A stretch of DNA of 64,000 nucleotides from NCBI RefSeq assembly GCF_002252985.1, contig NZ_NHPJ01000092.1:21629-85628 (forward strand), given 5' to 3'. The DNA comes from Halorubrum halodurans (GTDB lineage Archaea > Halobacteriota > Halobacteria > Halobacteriales > Haloferacaceae). Both the position numbers and the translations under genes were made by a program. How positions within the stretch are numbered: position 1 is the first letter of the stretch; each line of letters starts with the position of its first letter. Below the pieces are notes generated by a model. That model saw only the letters and a list, made by a program, of their open reading frames with translations, ran no database searches and was not told the DNA's origin. Shown piece after piece: positions 50,964 through 60,403 of the stretch.

Positions 50964-52640
50964 ATGTACGACCCCGAGGAGCTTGCCGAGATCCGGGCGG
51001 CGAAGGAGTCCTGGGAGGAGGGAACCTACGGCGACACCGTCGACCGGTTCGGGGAGCGCGAGGCGGAGTTCACGACCGACACCGGCGGTCAGTCGGTCGA
51101 CCCGCTGTACACCCCCGCCGACCTCGCCGATCACGACTACCGCGAGGACGTCGGGTTCCCCGGCGAGGAGCCGTACACGCGCGGCGTCTACTCGACGATG
51201 CACCGCGGGCGACTCTGGACGATGCGGCAGTACGCCGGGATGGGCACCGCGGCCGAGACCAACGAACGGTTCCGCTACCTGATCGACGAGGGCTCCTCGG
51301 GGCTCTCGATGGCGTTCGACCTCCCGACGCAGATGGGGTACGACTCCGACGCCGCGATGGCCGAGGGCGAGGTCGGTCGCTCGGGAGTCGCCATCGACAC
51401 GCTCGACGACTTCGAGACCGTCTTCTCCGGCATCCCGCTCGACGAGGTCTCCACGTCGATGACGATCAACGCGCCCGCCGCCGTGTTGCTCGCGATGTAC
51501 GTCGCGATGGGCGACCAGCAGGGGGTCCCCCGCGAGGAGCTCCGCGGGACGATCCAGAACGACATCATGAAGGAGTACGTCGCGCGGAACCTCTACATCT
51601 ACCCGCCGGAGCCGTCGATGCGGCTCATCACCGATATCTTCGCGTTCTGTGCCGAGGAGGTCCCCGGATTCAACACCATCTCGATCTCGGGATACCACAT
51701 CCGCGAGGCGGGCTCGACGGCCGCCCAGGAGGTGGCGTTCACGCTCGCGAACGGGATCGAGTACGTGGAGGCCGCCCTCGACGCCGGCCTCGACGTCGAC
51801 GAGTTCGCCCCGCAACTCAGCTTCTTCTTCAACGCTCACAACAACGTCTTCGAGGAGGCGGCGAAGTTCCGGGCGGCACGCCGGATGTGGGCACGGATCA
51901 TGGACGAGCGGTTCGACGCCGAGAACCCCGCGTCGAAACAGCTGAAGTTCCACACCCAGACCGGCGGCTCCACGCTGACCGCCCAACAGATCGAGAACAA
52001 CGTCGTTCGAGTGGCGTACCAGGCGCTCGCTGCGGTGTTGGGGGGGACCCAGAGCCTCCACACGAACGGGAAGGACGAGGCGCTCGCGCTCCCCACGGAG
52101 AAGTCGGTGCGGACCGCCCTGCGGACCCAGCAGATCCTCGCACACGAGTCGGGCGCGGCCGACACGATCGACCCCCTCGCCGGGAGCTACTACGTCGAGA
52201 GCCTCACCGACGGGATCGAGGAGGAGGCGTTCGGGATCCTCGAGGAGATCGACCGCCGCGGCGGGGCGCTGGAGGCGGTCGAGAGCCAGTGGGTCCAGCG
52301 GCAGATCCAGGACGTCGCCTTCGAGCGCCAGCGCGAGATCGAGGCGGGCGAGCGGGTGATCGTCGGCGTCAACGAGTTCCAGGTGGACGAGGAACCCGAG
52401 ATGGACTTAGAGGAGGTCGACCCCGACCAGGAGGCCGAACAGCGCGAGCGGCTCGCGGCGGTGAAGGCCGACCGCGACGAGGAGGCGGTCGAGGCCGCGC
52501 TCGCCGCGGTTCGGGAGGCCGCACGCGGCGAGGCGAACGTCATGCCCCCGATCGTCGACGCGGTGAAGGCGTACGCGACCGTCCAGGAGATCTCGGACGT
52601 GTTCCGCGAGGAGTTCGGCGAGTACAGCCCGTCCCGGTGA
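50964..52640 (+). CDS. mcmA: methylmalonyl-CoA mutase large subunit
   Basis: A 558-residue catalytic subunit of cobalamin-dependent methylmalonyl-CoA mutase, which converts (R)-methylmalonyl-CoA to succinyl-CoA in propionate and 3-hydroxypropionate metabolism. The TIM-barrel substrate region shows [21 protein letters not shown] split near residues 74-96, then [29 protein letters not shown] and [16 protein letters not shown]. The B12-binding domain is absent, as usual where it is a separate small subunit; that gene is not adjacent. CCGTTAAG ~30 bases upstream could be the TATA element. The epimerase lies about 1 kb further on. Confidence 0.93.
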   Translation: MYDPEELAEIRAAKESWEEGTYGDTVDRFGEREAEFTTDTGGQSVDPLYTPADLADHDYREDVGFPGEEPYTRGVYSTMHRGRLWTMRQYAGMGTAAETNERFRYLIDEGSSGLSMAFDLPTQMGYDSDAAMAEGEVGRSGVAIDTLDDFETVFSGIPLDEVSTSMTINAPAAVLLAMYVAMGDQQGVPREELRGTIQNDIMKEYVARNLYIYPPEPSMRLITDIFAFCAEEVPGFNTISISGYHIREAGSTAAQEVAFTLANGIEYVEAALDAGLDVDEFAPQLSFFFNAHNNVFEEAAKFRAARRMWARIMDERFDAENPASKQLKFHTQTGGSTLTAQQIENNVVRVAYQALAAVLGGTQSLHTNGKDEALALPTEKSVRTALRTQQILAHESGAADTIDPLAGSYYVESLTDGIEEEAFGILEEIDRRGGALEAVESQWVQRQIQDVAFERQREIEAGERVIVGVNEFQVDEEPEMDLEEVDPDQEAEQRERLAAVKADRDEEAVEAALAAVREAARGEANVMPPIVDAVKAYATVQEISDVFREEFGEYSPSR

Positions 52641-52697
52641 GACGGGCTTCGTCGTGGCGCGGCTCGAACGGCGGATCGGCGAGGGACCGAGCCCCCG

Positions 52698-53465
52698 TCA
52701 GTTCGCGCCGCGGACGACGTGGCCGTACTTCAACAGCGCGACGAACACCGAGCCACCGACGGCGTTGCCGACCGTCGCCAGCGCGAGGAAGCCGACGTAG
52801 TCGAGCAGCGTGATCGACGGCGACATGAACAGCCCGAACAGCACCTCCACGTTGCCCGCGATCGAGTGCGGGAGGTGGAGGAGGCCGATGGTCCCGGTGA
52901 CGACCAACACGAGGATCAGCCGGCTCGTCGTCTCCTGGGCCGCCGTGATCAGCCACGCCAGAAGTCCCATCAGCCAGCCGGCGAAGACGCCGCCGACGAA
53001 GAGCCACGGGAGGTCGTGAGTGACGAGTTTCGACGCGATCGTCTCGAACGCCGCCGGCGTCACGACGCCGAGCTCCGGCATCAACAGGATCACGAGCAGG
53101 GTGAAGAGGAGCCCGCCGACGAGGTTGCCGACGTACACCAACCCCCAGAGCCGGCCGAGGTCGCGGAGCGACGCCTGGCCGTCGAGGACGGGGATCACCG
53201 CCAGCGTGGTGTGTTCGGTGAACAGCTCCGATCGCCCCAGGATCACGAACATGAACCCGATGGAGTAGACGCTCGCCAACAGCAGCTCGGTGGTGAGGTC
53301 TCCGAACCCGCCCGGCGAGAGCGTCAACACCACCGCCATCATCAGCGGACCGAAGCCGATGTCGAGACCCGCCGAGAGCCCCGAAAGGAGGAGCCCGGAG
53401 CGTTCCCGGTTCATCTCGTGGAGCGCGGTGTCGAGGATGGTATCGAGGACGCTCCGCGAGGTCAT
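52698..53465 (-). CDS. formate/nitrite transporter (FNT) family protein
   Basis: A 255-residue FNT channel with six helices in an aquaporin-like fold. Family parts include the first helix SGLSAGLDIGFGPLMMAVVL, the LGRSELFTEHTT loop that follows helix 2 and corresponds to the FNT omega-loop region, and LPHSIAGNVEVLFG near helix 5. It may carry formate, nitrite or short-chain acids. The ATG at 53465 is chosen; upstream in-frame ATG/GTG codons at 53561 and 53501 would add a polar N-terminus. It lies between mcmA and mce, on the opposite strand. Confidence 0.85.
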   Translation of the reverse strand: MTSRSVLDTILDTALHEMNRERSGLLLSGLSAGLDIGFGPLMMAVVLTLSPGGFGDLTTELLLASVYSIGFMFVILGRSELFTEHTTLAVIPVLDGQASLRDLGRLWGLVYVGNLVGGLLFTLLVILLMPELGVVTPAAFETIASKLVTHDLPWLFVGGVFAGWLMGLLAWLITAAQETTSRLILVLVVTGTIGLLHLPHSIAGNVEVLFGLFMSPSITLLDYVGFLALATVGNAVGGSVFVALLKYGHVVRGAN

Positions 53466-53649
53466 CTGCTCCGTCGCTCCGTCGGCGTTCGAGTCGGGCA
53501 CCGTCGACGCGTTCGACGCGCTGGCACCCAAACCTTTCCATCGGAGCGGATCCCGCCGCATCGGCCGGTGGAGTCGGGACGACACGGTCGGGCGGACGTA
53601 ACTCGATGGCGACTGGCGGGTATAAGTCGGGGCCGACCCACTCCCCGGC

Positions 53650-54042
53650 ATGCGCTTCGATCACGTCGGCGTCGCCGCCCGCGACGCCGCCGACCTCGCC
53701 GCCCTGTTCGCCGACCTCCTCGAGGCACGGATCGCCCACGAGGAGACGTTCGACGGGATGCGCGTCGTCTTCCTCGAACTTGACGACGGCGGGTTCTTCG
53801 AACTGCTGGAGCCGGCCGCGGAGGGGACGATACGCGAGTACCTCGACCGCGAGGGACCGGGGATCCACCACGTCGCGCTCGCGACCGACGACCTCCCCGC
53901 GGCGCTCGAGCGCGCTCGCGATCTCGGCGTCGATCTCGTCGACGATACACCCCGGCCCGGCGCGTGGGGTCACGAGGTGGCGTTCCTCCACCCGCGGTCG
54001 ACCGGCGGGGTGCTCGTGGAGTTCGTCGGGTCGGGCGAGTGA
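53650..54042 (+). CDS. mce: methylmalonyl-CoA epimerase
   Basis: A 130-residue VOC-fold epimerase that interconverts (S)- and (R)-methylmalonyl-CoA. The metal ligands and fold marks are FDHVGVAARD (His5), FFELLEP with the Glu ligand, HHVALATDD (His) and GVLVEFV with the final Glu. Its nearness to the mutase large subunit supports this call over a generic glyoxalase. Confidence 0.88.
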   Translation: MRFDHVGVAARDAADLAALFADLLEARIAHEETFDGMRVVFLELDDGGFFELLEPAAEGTIREYLDREGPGIHHVALATDDLPAALERARDLGVDLVDDTPRPGAWGHEVAFLHPRSTGGVLVEFVGSGE

Positions 54043-54055
54043 GCCGGGGGCGCCG

Positions 54056-54703
54056 TCAGCCCCCGTCGGGGCCGCGGCCGAGCAGCGCCACCGCCGTCCG
54101 CCGGGCGGCGTACGCGACCGCGTTGGACGCGTGGAGGACGACGACGAGCCCGCAGAGCGCGACCGGCACCGCGAGCGCGGCCTCGGGGAGGGTGTCGATC
54201 GTCCACGTGACTGGCTCGCCGTTGACGGTCCCGAACTCGGCCGTGTACGGGTACCGGGCCGGGGCGGCGACGAGCGAGAGCGCGGTCCCGGTCCCGAACA
54301 GGAGGAACGTCGTGGGGACGACGATCCAGACCTTCGACGAGAGGAACCCGAGACTCCGCCACGTCGACGGCGCGTCGACGTACCCCTTCGCGAGCGGGAG
54401 CAACCCGTCGGCGTCGTCGGGGACGTCGTCCGGCGGCCGGAGGTCGAGCGACCACGCGGCGTTCGCCAGCCGGCGCTCGAGCCCGGCGAGGAGCCGGGAG
54501 CCGACCAGGGTCGCGAGCAGGACCACGACCCCGACGCCGACGACCGAGAGGAGGGTCCCGAACACGATCCCGAAGGTGAGAAGCATCGAGTAGGCGATGC
54601 CGAGCGGCGCGCCCACGAGCAGGTACGCCAGGTTCGCGTACGTCCGGCGGGCGGCGACGACGCCGACGACCGGAACGGCGGAGGGCTCACGGAGGGAGAC
54701 CAT
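54056..54703 (-). CDS. putative sensor-domain membrane protein
   Basis: A 215-residue protein with about four helices in the pattern of the putative-sensor (PF13796-like) membrane domain: RTYANLAYLLVGAPLGIAY near residue 20, GVGVVVLLATLVGSRLLAGLERRLAN, then a soluble stretch (SLDLRPPDDVPDDADG...), followed by two more helices. No kinase or DNA-binding domain is attached. Function unknown. It is on the same strand as purB, 57 bases downstream of the purB stop. Confidence 0.72.
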   Translation of the reverse strand: MVSLREPSAVPVVGVVAARRTYANLAYLLVGAPLGIAYSMLLTFGIVFGTLLSVVGVGVVVLLATLVGSRLLAGLERRLANAAWSLDLRPPDDVPDDADGLLPLAKGYVDAPSTWRSLGFLSSKVWIVVPTTFLLFGTGTALSLVAAPARYPYTAEFGTVNGEPVTWTIDTLPEAALAVPVALCGLVVVLHASNAVAYAARRTAVALLGRGPDGG

Positions 54704-54760
54704 GGCGATCCGGCCGGCGGCTCGCGAGAAAACGGTTACGCTCCCGGGTCGAGGAACGGG

Positions 54761-56233
54761 CTACGCCCGACGGTCGTCGCGGGCGTCGCCCGCCACGTCG
54801 GAGCCGCCGTCCGCGAGGTCGGCCGCGATCCCGGTGTAGCCCGCGGGTGTCAGCGCCCGCAGCTCCTCGCGGACCGCGGGGTCGACGTCGAGGTCGTCGA
54901 ACAGCGCCCGGAAGTCCTCCAGGGTGACCCGCGAGCCGCGGGTGAGCTCCTTGACGCGCTCGTAGGCGTCGACGTCGCCCTCGCGTCGGAGGATCGTCTG
55001 AACCGCCTCCCCGATCACCTCGGGAGTCGCCTCCAGCTCCTCGCGCATGACGACCTCGTTCGGCACCACCTTCGCGAGCCCGTCGGCGGTCTTCGAGTAG
55101 CCGATCAGGCAGTGCGCGAACGCGGCCCCCACGTTGCGTTTCACGGTCGAGTCCGAGAGGTCGCGCTGGAGCCGCGAGGTCGTGACGTAGTCGGCGAGGA
55201 AGACCAGATCGGCGTTCGCCTTCGAGAGGTTCCCCTCGGCGTTCTCGAAGTCGATCGGGTTCACCTTGTGCGGCATCGTCGACGAGCCGGTCTCCCCCTC
55301 GACGGCGCGCTGCCCGAGGTAGCGGTCGGAGACGTACAGCCACGCGTCGAGATCCAGATCGAGGAGGACGTTGTTCACGCCCCGCAGCGCGTCGAAGAGC
55401 GCGGCCAGGTCGTCACACGGGTTCACCTGCGTCGCGAGCGGGGCGTGCTCGAGCCCGAGACCCGTCACGACGGATCGGGAGACGCCCGGCCAGTCGACGT
55501 CGGGGTAGGCGGCGACGTGGGCGGCGTAGGTGCCGGACGCGCCGGCGAGCTTGCCGGAGAGGTCGTCGACCGCGGCGTCGACGCGGCCGAGCGCGCGGCC
55601 GAGCCGCGCGGCGTAGACGGCCATCTCCTTGCCGAACGTCGTCGGCGTGGCCGGCTGGCCGTGCGTCCGCGCGAGCATCGGGGTGTCGCGGTGCTCGCGG
55701 GCGAGCCTCGCGAGCGCGTCGCGCACCTCGCGAACCGCCGGCACGAGGACCTCGCGAACCGCCGGGGCGACGAGCAGCCGGTGGGCGAGGTTGTTGACGT
55801 CCTCGCTCGTCAGCCCGAAGTGGATCCACGGGAACAGCGCCTCGGGCTCCGCGATCGAGCCGGCCTCGCCGAGCTCCTCGAGGCGCACCCGCAGGAAGTA
55901 CTCCACCGCCTTCACGTCGTGGTTGGTCGCGGCGTAGCCGGCCGCCCCCTCGACCTCCAGGTCCTTGATCAGCCGGGCGTCCTCCGCGGAGAAGGCGTCG
56001 TGGAGGTCGCGCAGGGCCGAGACCGTCCCGTCGTCGAGCGAGATCGGCGTCGCCTCGAGGGCGGCAAGCTCGATCAGGTACTCGACCTCCACGCGGGTCC
56101 GCGCCCGCATGAGCGCCGCCTCGCTCGCGTACGGCGAGAGGGGCGCGGTTCGCCCGGCGTATCGCCCGTCGAGCGGGGAGACGGCCGCGAGGGGGTCCGA
56201 ACGCGAGAGTCCGGGAATCGGGTCGTCGGTCAT
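54761..56233 (-). CDS. purB: adenylosuccinate lyase
   Basis: A 490-residue fumarase/aspartase-superfamily enzyme that acts twice in purine synthesis, on SAICAR and on adenylosuccinate. The signature loop GSSTMPHKVNPIDFENAEG is complete. ARTHGQPATPTTFGKEMAVY carries the catalytic His, and the N-terminal VSPLDGRYAGRTAPLSPY binds substrate. The ATG at 56233 (MTDDPIPGLSRSDP) is preferred over longer open sequence. It is divergent from the purN-AICAR transformylase gene, so the two purine genes share a 168-base promoter region. Confidence 0.95.
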   Translation of the reverse strand: MTDDPIPGLSRSDPLAAVSPLDGRYAGRTAPLSPYASEAALMRARTRVEVEYLIELAALEATPISLDDGTVSALRDLHDAFSAEDARLIKDLEVEGAAGYAATNHDVKAVEYFLRVRLEELGEAGSIAEPEALFPWIHFGLTSEDVNNLAHRLLVAPAVREVLVPAVREVRDALARLAREHRDTPMLARTHGQPATPTTFGKEMAVYAARLGRALGRVDAAVDDLSGKLAGASGTYAAHVAAYPDVDWPGVSRSVVTGLGLEHAPLATQVNPCDDLAALFDALRGVNNVLLDLDLDAWLYVSDRYLGQRAVEGETGSSTMPHKVNPIDFENAEGNLSKANADLVFLADYVTTSRLQRDLSDSTVKRNVGAAFAHCLIGYSKTADGLAKVVPNEVVMREELEATPEVIGEAVQTILRREGDVDAYERVKELTRGSRVTLEDFRALFDDLDVDPAVREELRALTPAGYTGIAADLADGGSDVAGDARDDRRA

Positions 56234-56256
56234 GTCCGCGAGTGCCCCCGGAGCGC

Positions 56257-56264
56257 GCAAAAGC
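56257..56264 (-). promoter_or_regulatory. TATA box of purB
   Basis: GCTTTTGC on the minus strand, 24-31 bases before the purB ATG at 56233. Confidence 0.4.
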
Positions 56265-56371
56265 GTGTCGATGACGATACCCACGGAGATGTATACTCGT
56301 GCGGCCCTGGCGGCGGCGTATCCACGGACATATCCTCGATCGTGTACATCGATCCGGCGACGACCGTAACC

Positions 56372-56378
56372 GATAAAG
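56372..56378 (+). promoter_or_regulatory. TATA box of the purN-purH fusion gene
   Basis: GATAAAG, 24-30 bases before the ATG at 56402; a leaderless transcript is likely. Confidence 0.45.
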
Positions 56379-56401
56379 CCGGTCGGTCGGAGGGGTGAGA
56401 C

Positions 56402-58006
56402 ATGAAGATCGCCGGACTCGCCAGCAATCGGGGACGGAACCTACGCCACATCGCCGACGTCGCGCCGGGCGGCGCGAAGCTGTCGGTCGCCCTGACGAAC
56501 CGCGAGGGCGCGCCGATCATCGAGGCGGCCGCCGAACGGCGGATCCCGACCGAGGTCGTCGTCCGCGAGGAGGGCGAGTCGCGCGCGAGCCACGAGCGCC
56601 GGATCCTCGACCGGCTGTCGGGGTACGACGTCGACGTCGTCTGCCTGGACGGCTACATGCGGGTGCTCACGGAGGAGTTCCTCGCGGCCGCCCCGACGAC
56701 GCTGAACGTCCACCCCTCGCTGCTGCCGGCGTTCCCCGGCACCGACGCCCACGAGCAGGTGCTCGAGGCGGGCGTGAGGACGACCGGCTGTACCGTCCAC
56801 CTCGTCACCGAGGCGGTCGACGACGGCCCGATCCTCACCCAGGAGCCGGTCCCGGTCTACGCCGACGACGACGCCGCGTCGCTGAAACGGCGGGTGCTCC
56901 AGGAGGCGGAGTTCACCGCGTACCCGCGGGCCGTCAGATGGCTCGCGGAGGGGAGCGTCGGGATCGAGACCGACGAGGACGGGATCCCCCGATCGGTCCG
57001 GGTCGACGGCGACACCGGCGGCTCCTTCCCGGCCCGGCGGTTCGCCTCGGAGGACCGTGCCGACCGCCTCCGCTACGGCGAGAACCCCCACCAGGAGGCG
57101 GCGCTGTACGCCGATCCGGCCTGCGAGGAGGCGAGCGTCGTCGGGGCCGAGGCGTTGAATCCCGGCTCGAAGGGGATGGGGTACAACAACTACAACGACG
57201 CCGACGCCGCGCTCGGGCTGATCAAGGAGTTCGACGACCCCGCCGCCGCCGTGATCAAACACACCAATCCCGCCGGCTGCGCGACGAGCGACACCCTCGC
57301 GGACGCGTACGACCGGGCGCTCCGGACCGACGCCAAGTCGGCGTTCGGGGGGATCGTCGCACTCAACCGGCGGTGTGACGCCGACACCGCCGAGGCGATC
57401 GCGGACTCGTTCAAGGAGGTCGTCGTCGCGCCCGGCTACACCGACAGCGCGCTCGACGTGCTCACGGAGAAGCAGAACCTCCGCCTGCTCGACGTGGGGC
57501 CGCTCGGCGAGGGCGACGACCGCTTCTCCGAGCGGTTCGTCGAGAAGCCGATCGTCGGCGGGCGGCTCGTCCAGGAGCGCGACCGCCAGTCGCCGACCGC
57601 CGACGACCTCGAGGTCGTCACCGAGCGCGAGCCCTCCGCGGACGAGATCGAGACGATGCTGTTCGCCTGGCGGACGCTCAAACACGTCAAGTCCAACGGG
57701 ATCCTGTTCGCGACCGGCACCGAGACGGTCGGCGTCGGCATGGGACAGGTCTCCCGCGTCGACGCCGTCACGCTCGCGGCGATGAAAGCCGAAAAGGATG
57801 CGGAGGGGAAGTCGGCCGCGGGCGCGGTGATGGCCTCCGACGCGTTCTTCCCGTTCCCGGACGCCATCGAGGAGGCGGCCGACGCCGGCATCGAGGCCGT
57901 GATCCAGCCCGGCGGCTCCGTCAACGACGAGGACGTGATCGCCGCCGCCGACGACCACGACATGGCGATGGCCTTTACCGGGTCGCGCTGTTTCCGGCAC
58001 GACTGA
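56402..58006 (+). CDS. purNH: fused GAR transformylase / AICAR transformylase
   Basis: A 534-residue fusion of two folate-dependent formyltransferases of purine synthesis. Residues 1-~190 are PurN (GAR transformylase): KIAGLASNRGRNLRHIAD, the catalytic region LNVHPSLLPAFPGTDAHEQ and the following Asp in VTEAVDDGPIL. Residues ~215-534 are the AICAR transformylase half of PurH: RYGENPHQEAALY, KHTNPAGCATSD with the catalytic Lys-His, and DAFFPFPDAIEEA. The IMP cyclohydrolase half of bacterial PurH is absent, as expected in archaea where PurO does that step. Confidence 0.93.
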   Translation: MKIAGLASNRGRNLRHIADVAPGGAKLSVALTNREGAPIIEAAAERRIPTEVVVREEGESRASHERRILDRLSGYDVDVVCLDGYMRVLTEEFLAAAPTTLNVHPSLLPAFPGTDAHEQVLEAGVRTTGCTVHLVTEAVDDGPILTQEPVPVYADDDAASLKRRVLQEAEFTAYPRAVRWLAEGSVGIETDEDGIPRSVRVDGDTGGSFPARRFASEDRADRLRYGENPHQEAALYADPACEEASVVGAEALNPGSKGMGYNNYNDADAALGLIKEFDDPAAAVIKHTNPAGCATSDTLADAYDRALRTDAKSAFGGIVALNRRCDADTAEAIADSFKEVVVAPGYTDSALDVLTEKQNLRLLDVGPLGEGDDRFSERFVEKPIVGGRLVQERDRQSPTADDLEVVTEREPSADEIETMLFAWRTLKHVKSNGILFATGTETVGVGMGQVSRVDAVTLAAMKAEKDAEGKSAAGAVMASDAFFPFPDAIEEAADAGIEAVIQPGGSVNDEDVIAAADDHDMAMAFTGSRCFRHD

Positions 58007-58045
58007 ACCGACTACCGTCCCGTCGGTCTACCGTTTCGACTCCGG

Positions 58046-58762
58046 CTACCGCCCCGTCCCCGATTCGTCTCCCTCCCCCCGTAACCCGTCGACCAGGTCC
58101 CGAAGCGTCGCGAGCGGATACTGGCCGGGCGCGGTCGCGTCCGCCGCGTCGACCGGGGCGTACCCGATCCGCGAGCCGTACAGCGGGGCCACGGCGCGGG
58201 TGTGGCGACCCGGTTCGCCCATACACATCGTCGCGACGCGGTGGCCCGCCGCGGTCGCCTCGTGGGTCGCCCGCAGCATCGCGAGCGCGTCCCCGCGACC
58301 GTTGGCGGTCGTGGCCAGCTTCCCCACGTCGCCCTCGCTCGCCGCGTCCGCGAGCAGGTCGACGAGCGTGCCGAACTCCGGCGTCGACTCGAAGTCGTGG
58401 ACCGAGGCGATCACCGACACGCCCGCCTCGCGGGCGTTCGAGCGGAGCGCCGTCGCGTGCGATCGCTCGCCGGCCGGCGCGTTTCCACGAAGCGCGGCGA
58501 GCTCGACGTCGACCGCGGCGACCGACTCGTGGCCGATCGCCTCCGCGAGCGCGTCGTACCGGCCGAGGTCGTCGGCCTCGCCGCCCTCCCACGCCGCGCG
58601 GTTCGTGACGACGAGCGGGAGCGTCCCGTCGTAGGCCGCGAGCTGGTCCAGCGGGTCGGCGGCCAGATCCATGCGGAACTCCACGGCGTCGGCCGCCTCG
58701 CGGGCGCGCGACGCCGCGGACAGGTCGGCGGTGCTCGCCGCGAGAACGAACTCCTCGAACAT
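58046..58762 (-). CDS. aroD: type I 3-dehydroquinate dehydratase
   Basis: A 238-residue class I dehydroquinase of the shikimate pathway. The Schiff-base lysine is Lys148 in EGDVGKLATTA and the catalytic histidine is His122 in ASVHDFESTP. The substrate-binding EFRMDLAADP lies at residues 28-37. Length is normal. It is a single gene; no other shikimate gene is near. Confidence 0.94.
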   Translation of the reverse strand: MFEEFVLAASTADLSAASRAREAADAVEFRMDLAADPLDQLAAYDGTLPLVVTNRAAWEGGEADDLGRYDALAEAIGHESVAAVDVELAALRGNAPAGERSHATALRSNAREAGVSVIASVHDFESTPEFGTLVDLLADAASEGDVGKLATTANGRGDALAMLRATHEATAAGHRVATMCMGEPGRHTRAVAPLYGSRIGYAPVDAADATAPGQYPLATLRDLVDGLRGEGDESGTGR

Positions 58763-58787
58763 GTCCGCTGCTTCGACCGTGGGGGAG

Positions 58788-59180
58788 TTAACTCTCCCCG
58801 TCGGCGACCCGGTCCGGCCGCGGTCGATCGCCGCGGACGGCCCGGAGCCAGCCGGCGGCGACCGCGAGGAGGCCGCCGAGGATCAGGACGACGGAGAGCG
58901 CGTCGAGGCCGTCGCCGACGCCGTCGAGCCCGAGCGCGAGGATCGACGCGCCGAGCGCGACGATCGCGAGCGCGCGGAAGCGATCGGGCGTGAGGTCGCG
59001 GCCGGCGACCGCGGCGTCGACGTCCGCCCCGGCGAGCAGGTACGCGACGCCGGCGACGCCGCAGCCGACGCTGGCGACGAGGAGGGGAACGCGGCCGCCG
59101 CCCCCGCCCGTGGTGACGAGAAACCAGCCGGCGACGGCGACGAGCGAGCCGCCGGAGAGCAGGTCGCGGGAGCGGGACAT
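58788..59180 (-). CDS. four-helix membrane protein, unknown
   Basis: A 130-residue integral membrane protein with four predicted helices (residues ~8-25, ~32-50, ~68-84 and ~92-112) and a charged C-terminal tail, RAVRGDRPRPDRVADGES. No known family is recognised. It sits between tfb and aroD on the same strand, with gaps of 30 and 25 bases, so all three may be co-transcribed. Confidence 0.7.
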   Translation of the reverse strand: MSRSRDLLSGGSLVAVAGWFLVTTGGGGGRVPLLVASVGCGVAGVAYLLAGADVDAAVAGRDLTPDRFRALAIVALGASILALGLDGVGDGLDALSVVLILGGLLAVAAGWLRAVRGDRPRPDRVADGES

Positions 59181-59210
59181 GTCGTGTCGGCGTGTCGTGT
59201 GGACGGTTGC

Positions 59211-60182
59211 TTACGCGACGAGGCCGTCCTCGGCCTCGAGCAGCTCGTGGTAGCGGTTGCGGATGGTGACCTCGGAGATGTCCGCGACCTCCGAGACCGC
59301 GGCCTGCGTCGTCTTCTCGTTGGTGAGGAGGGCGGCGGCGTAGACGGCGGCGGCCGCGAGGCCGACCGGCGACTTCCCGCTGTGGACGCCCTTCTCCTTG
59401 GCGTTCTTCAACAGGCCCTTCGCGCGCATCTCCGACTCCTCGGAGAGTTCGAGGTCGGAGGCGAACCGCGGCACGTACTGCTCGGGGTCGGCGGGCTTGA
59501 CCTCGAGTTTGAGCTCGCGGACGACGTAGCGGTACGTCCGGGCGATCTCCGCCTTCTCGACGCGGGAGACGTCCGCGATCTCGTCGAGGCTGCGCGGGAC
59601 GCCGGCCATCCGGGCGGCGGCGTACACGCAGGACGTCGAGACGCCCTCGATGGAGCGGCCGGGGAGCAGGTCCTCGTCGAGCGCGCGACGGTAGATGACC
59701 GAGGCGGTCTCGCGGACGTTGTCCGGCAGCCCTAACGCCGAGGCCATCCGGTCGATCTCGCCGAGCGCCTGCTTCAGGTTCCGCTCCTTCGAGTCGCGCG
59801 TCCGGAACCGCTCGTTCCACTTGCGGAGCCGCTGCATCTTCTGGCGCTGGCGCGCGCCGAGCGACCGGCCGTACGCGTCCTTGTCGCGCCAGTCGATGTT
59901 GGTCGACAGCCCCTTGTCGTGCATCGTGTTGGTCGTGGGCGCGCCGACGCGGGACTTCTCGTCCTTCTCGCGGGAGTCGAACGCGCGCCACTCCGGCCCG
60001 CGGTCGACCGAGTCCGCCTCGACGACGAGCCCGCAGTCCGCACACACCGTCTCGCCGTGCTCCTCGTCGTTGATGACCTGGCCGTCACACTCCGGACAGC
60101 GCAGCGTCTCGTCGGTGCTTTCCGATTCCTCCTCCGTCTCCCCGCGGGTGCGACTCCCTCGGGTATGTAGTCGTTCGGTCAT
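59211..60182 (-). CDS. tfb: transcription initiation factor IIB (TFB)
   Basis: A 323-residue TFB that bridges TBP-DNA and RNA polymerase. The N-terminal zinc ribbon has Cys29, Cys32, Cys47 and Cys50. The B-reader region reads EWRAFDSREKDEKSRVGAP. Two cyclin repeats follow (~110-205 and ~215-310), with GRSIEGVSTSCVYAAARMAG and GKSPVGLAAAAVYAAALLTN in equivalent positions. A Glu/Ser-rich stretch precedes the ribbon. Haloarchaea usually have several TFBs; this is one ordinary, full-length copy. The ATG at 60182 gives MTERLHTRGS. Confidence 0.95.
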   Translation of the reverse strand: MTERLHTRGSRTRGETEEESESTDETLRCPECDGQVINDEEHGETVCADCGLVVEADSVDRGPEWRAFDSREKDEKSRVGAPTTNTMHDKGLSTNIDWRDKDAYGRSLGARQRQKMQRLRKWNERFRTRDSKERNLKQALGEIDRMASALGLPDNVRETASVIYRRALDEDLLPGRSIEGVSTSCVYAAARMAGVPRSLDEIADVSRVEKAEIARTYRYVVRELKLEVKPADPEQYVPRFASDLELSEESEMRAKGLLKNAKEKGVHSGKSPVGLAAAAVYAAALLTNEKTTQAAVSEVADISEVTIRNRYHELLEAEDGLVA

Positions 60183-60251
60183 AGCTCTCTGTCCCCCGGT
60201 GTAATCGAGAACGCACGGGAGCAGTCTTGTCCGGTAGACGGGCGAACGTAA

Positions 60252-60259
60252 CTTAAAAG
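60252..60259 (-). promoter_or_regulatory. TATA box of tfb
   Basis: CTTTTAAG on the minus strand, 70-77 bases before the ATG at 60182, giving a leader of about 45 nt, longer than for most genes here. Confidence 0.4.
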
Positions 60260-60403
60260 ACCCGGAACGTGTCGCCGCGCCGGCGACGAATGAACACGAT
60301 CGATCACGAGGAACGTCGCCGGACCGGCCGGGATCGGTCGACCCGATCGGTCCGGTCCCCGCGATCCGAACCCTTTCGACCGACGGGAGCGAACCCGCCA
60401 CCC

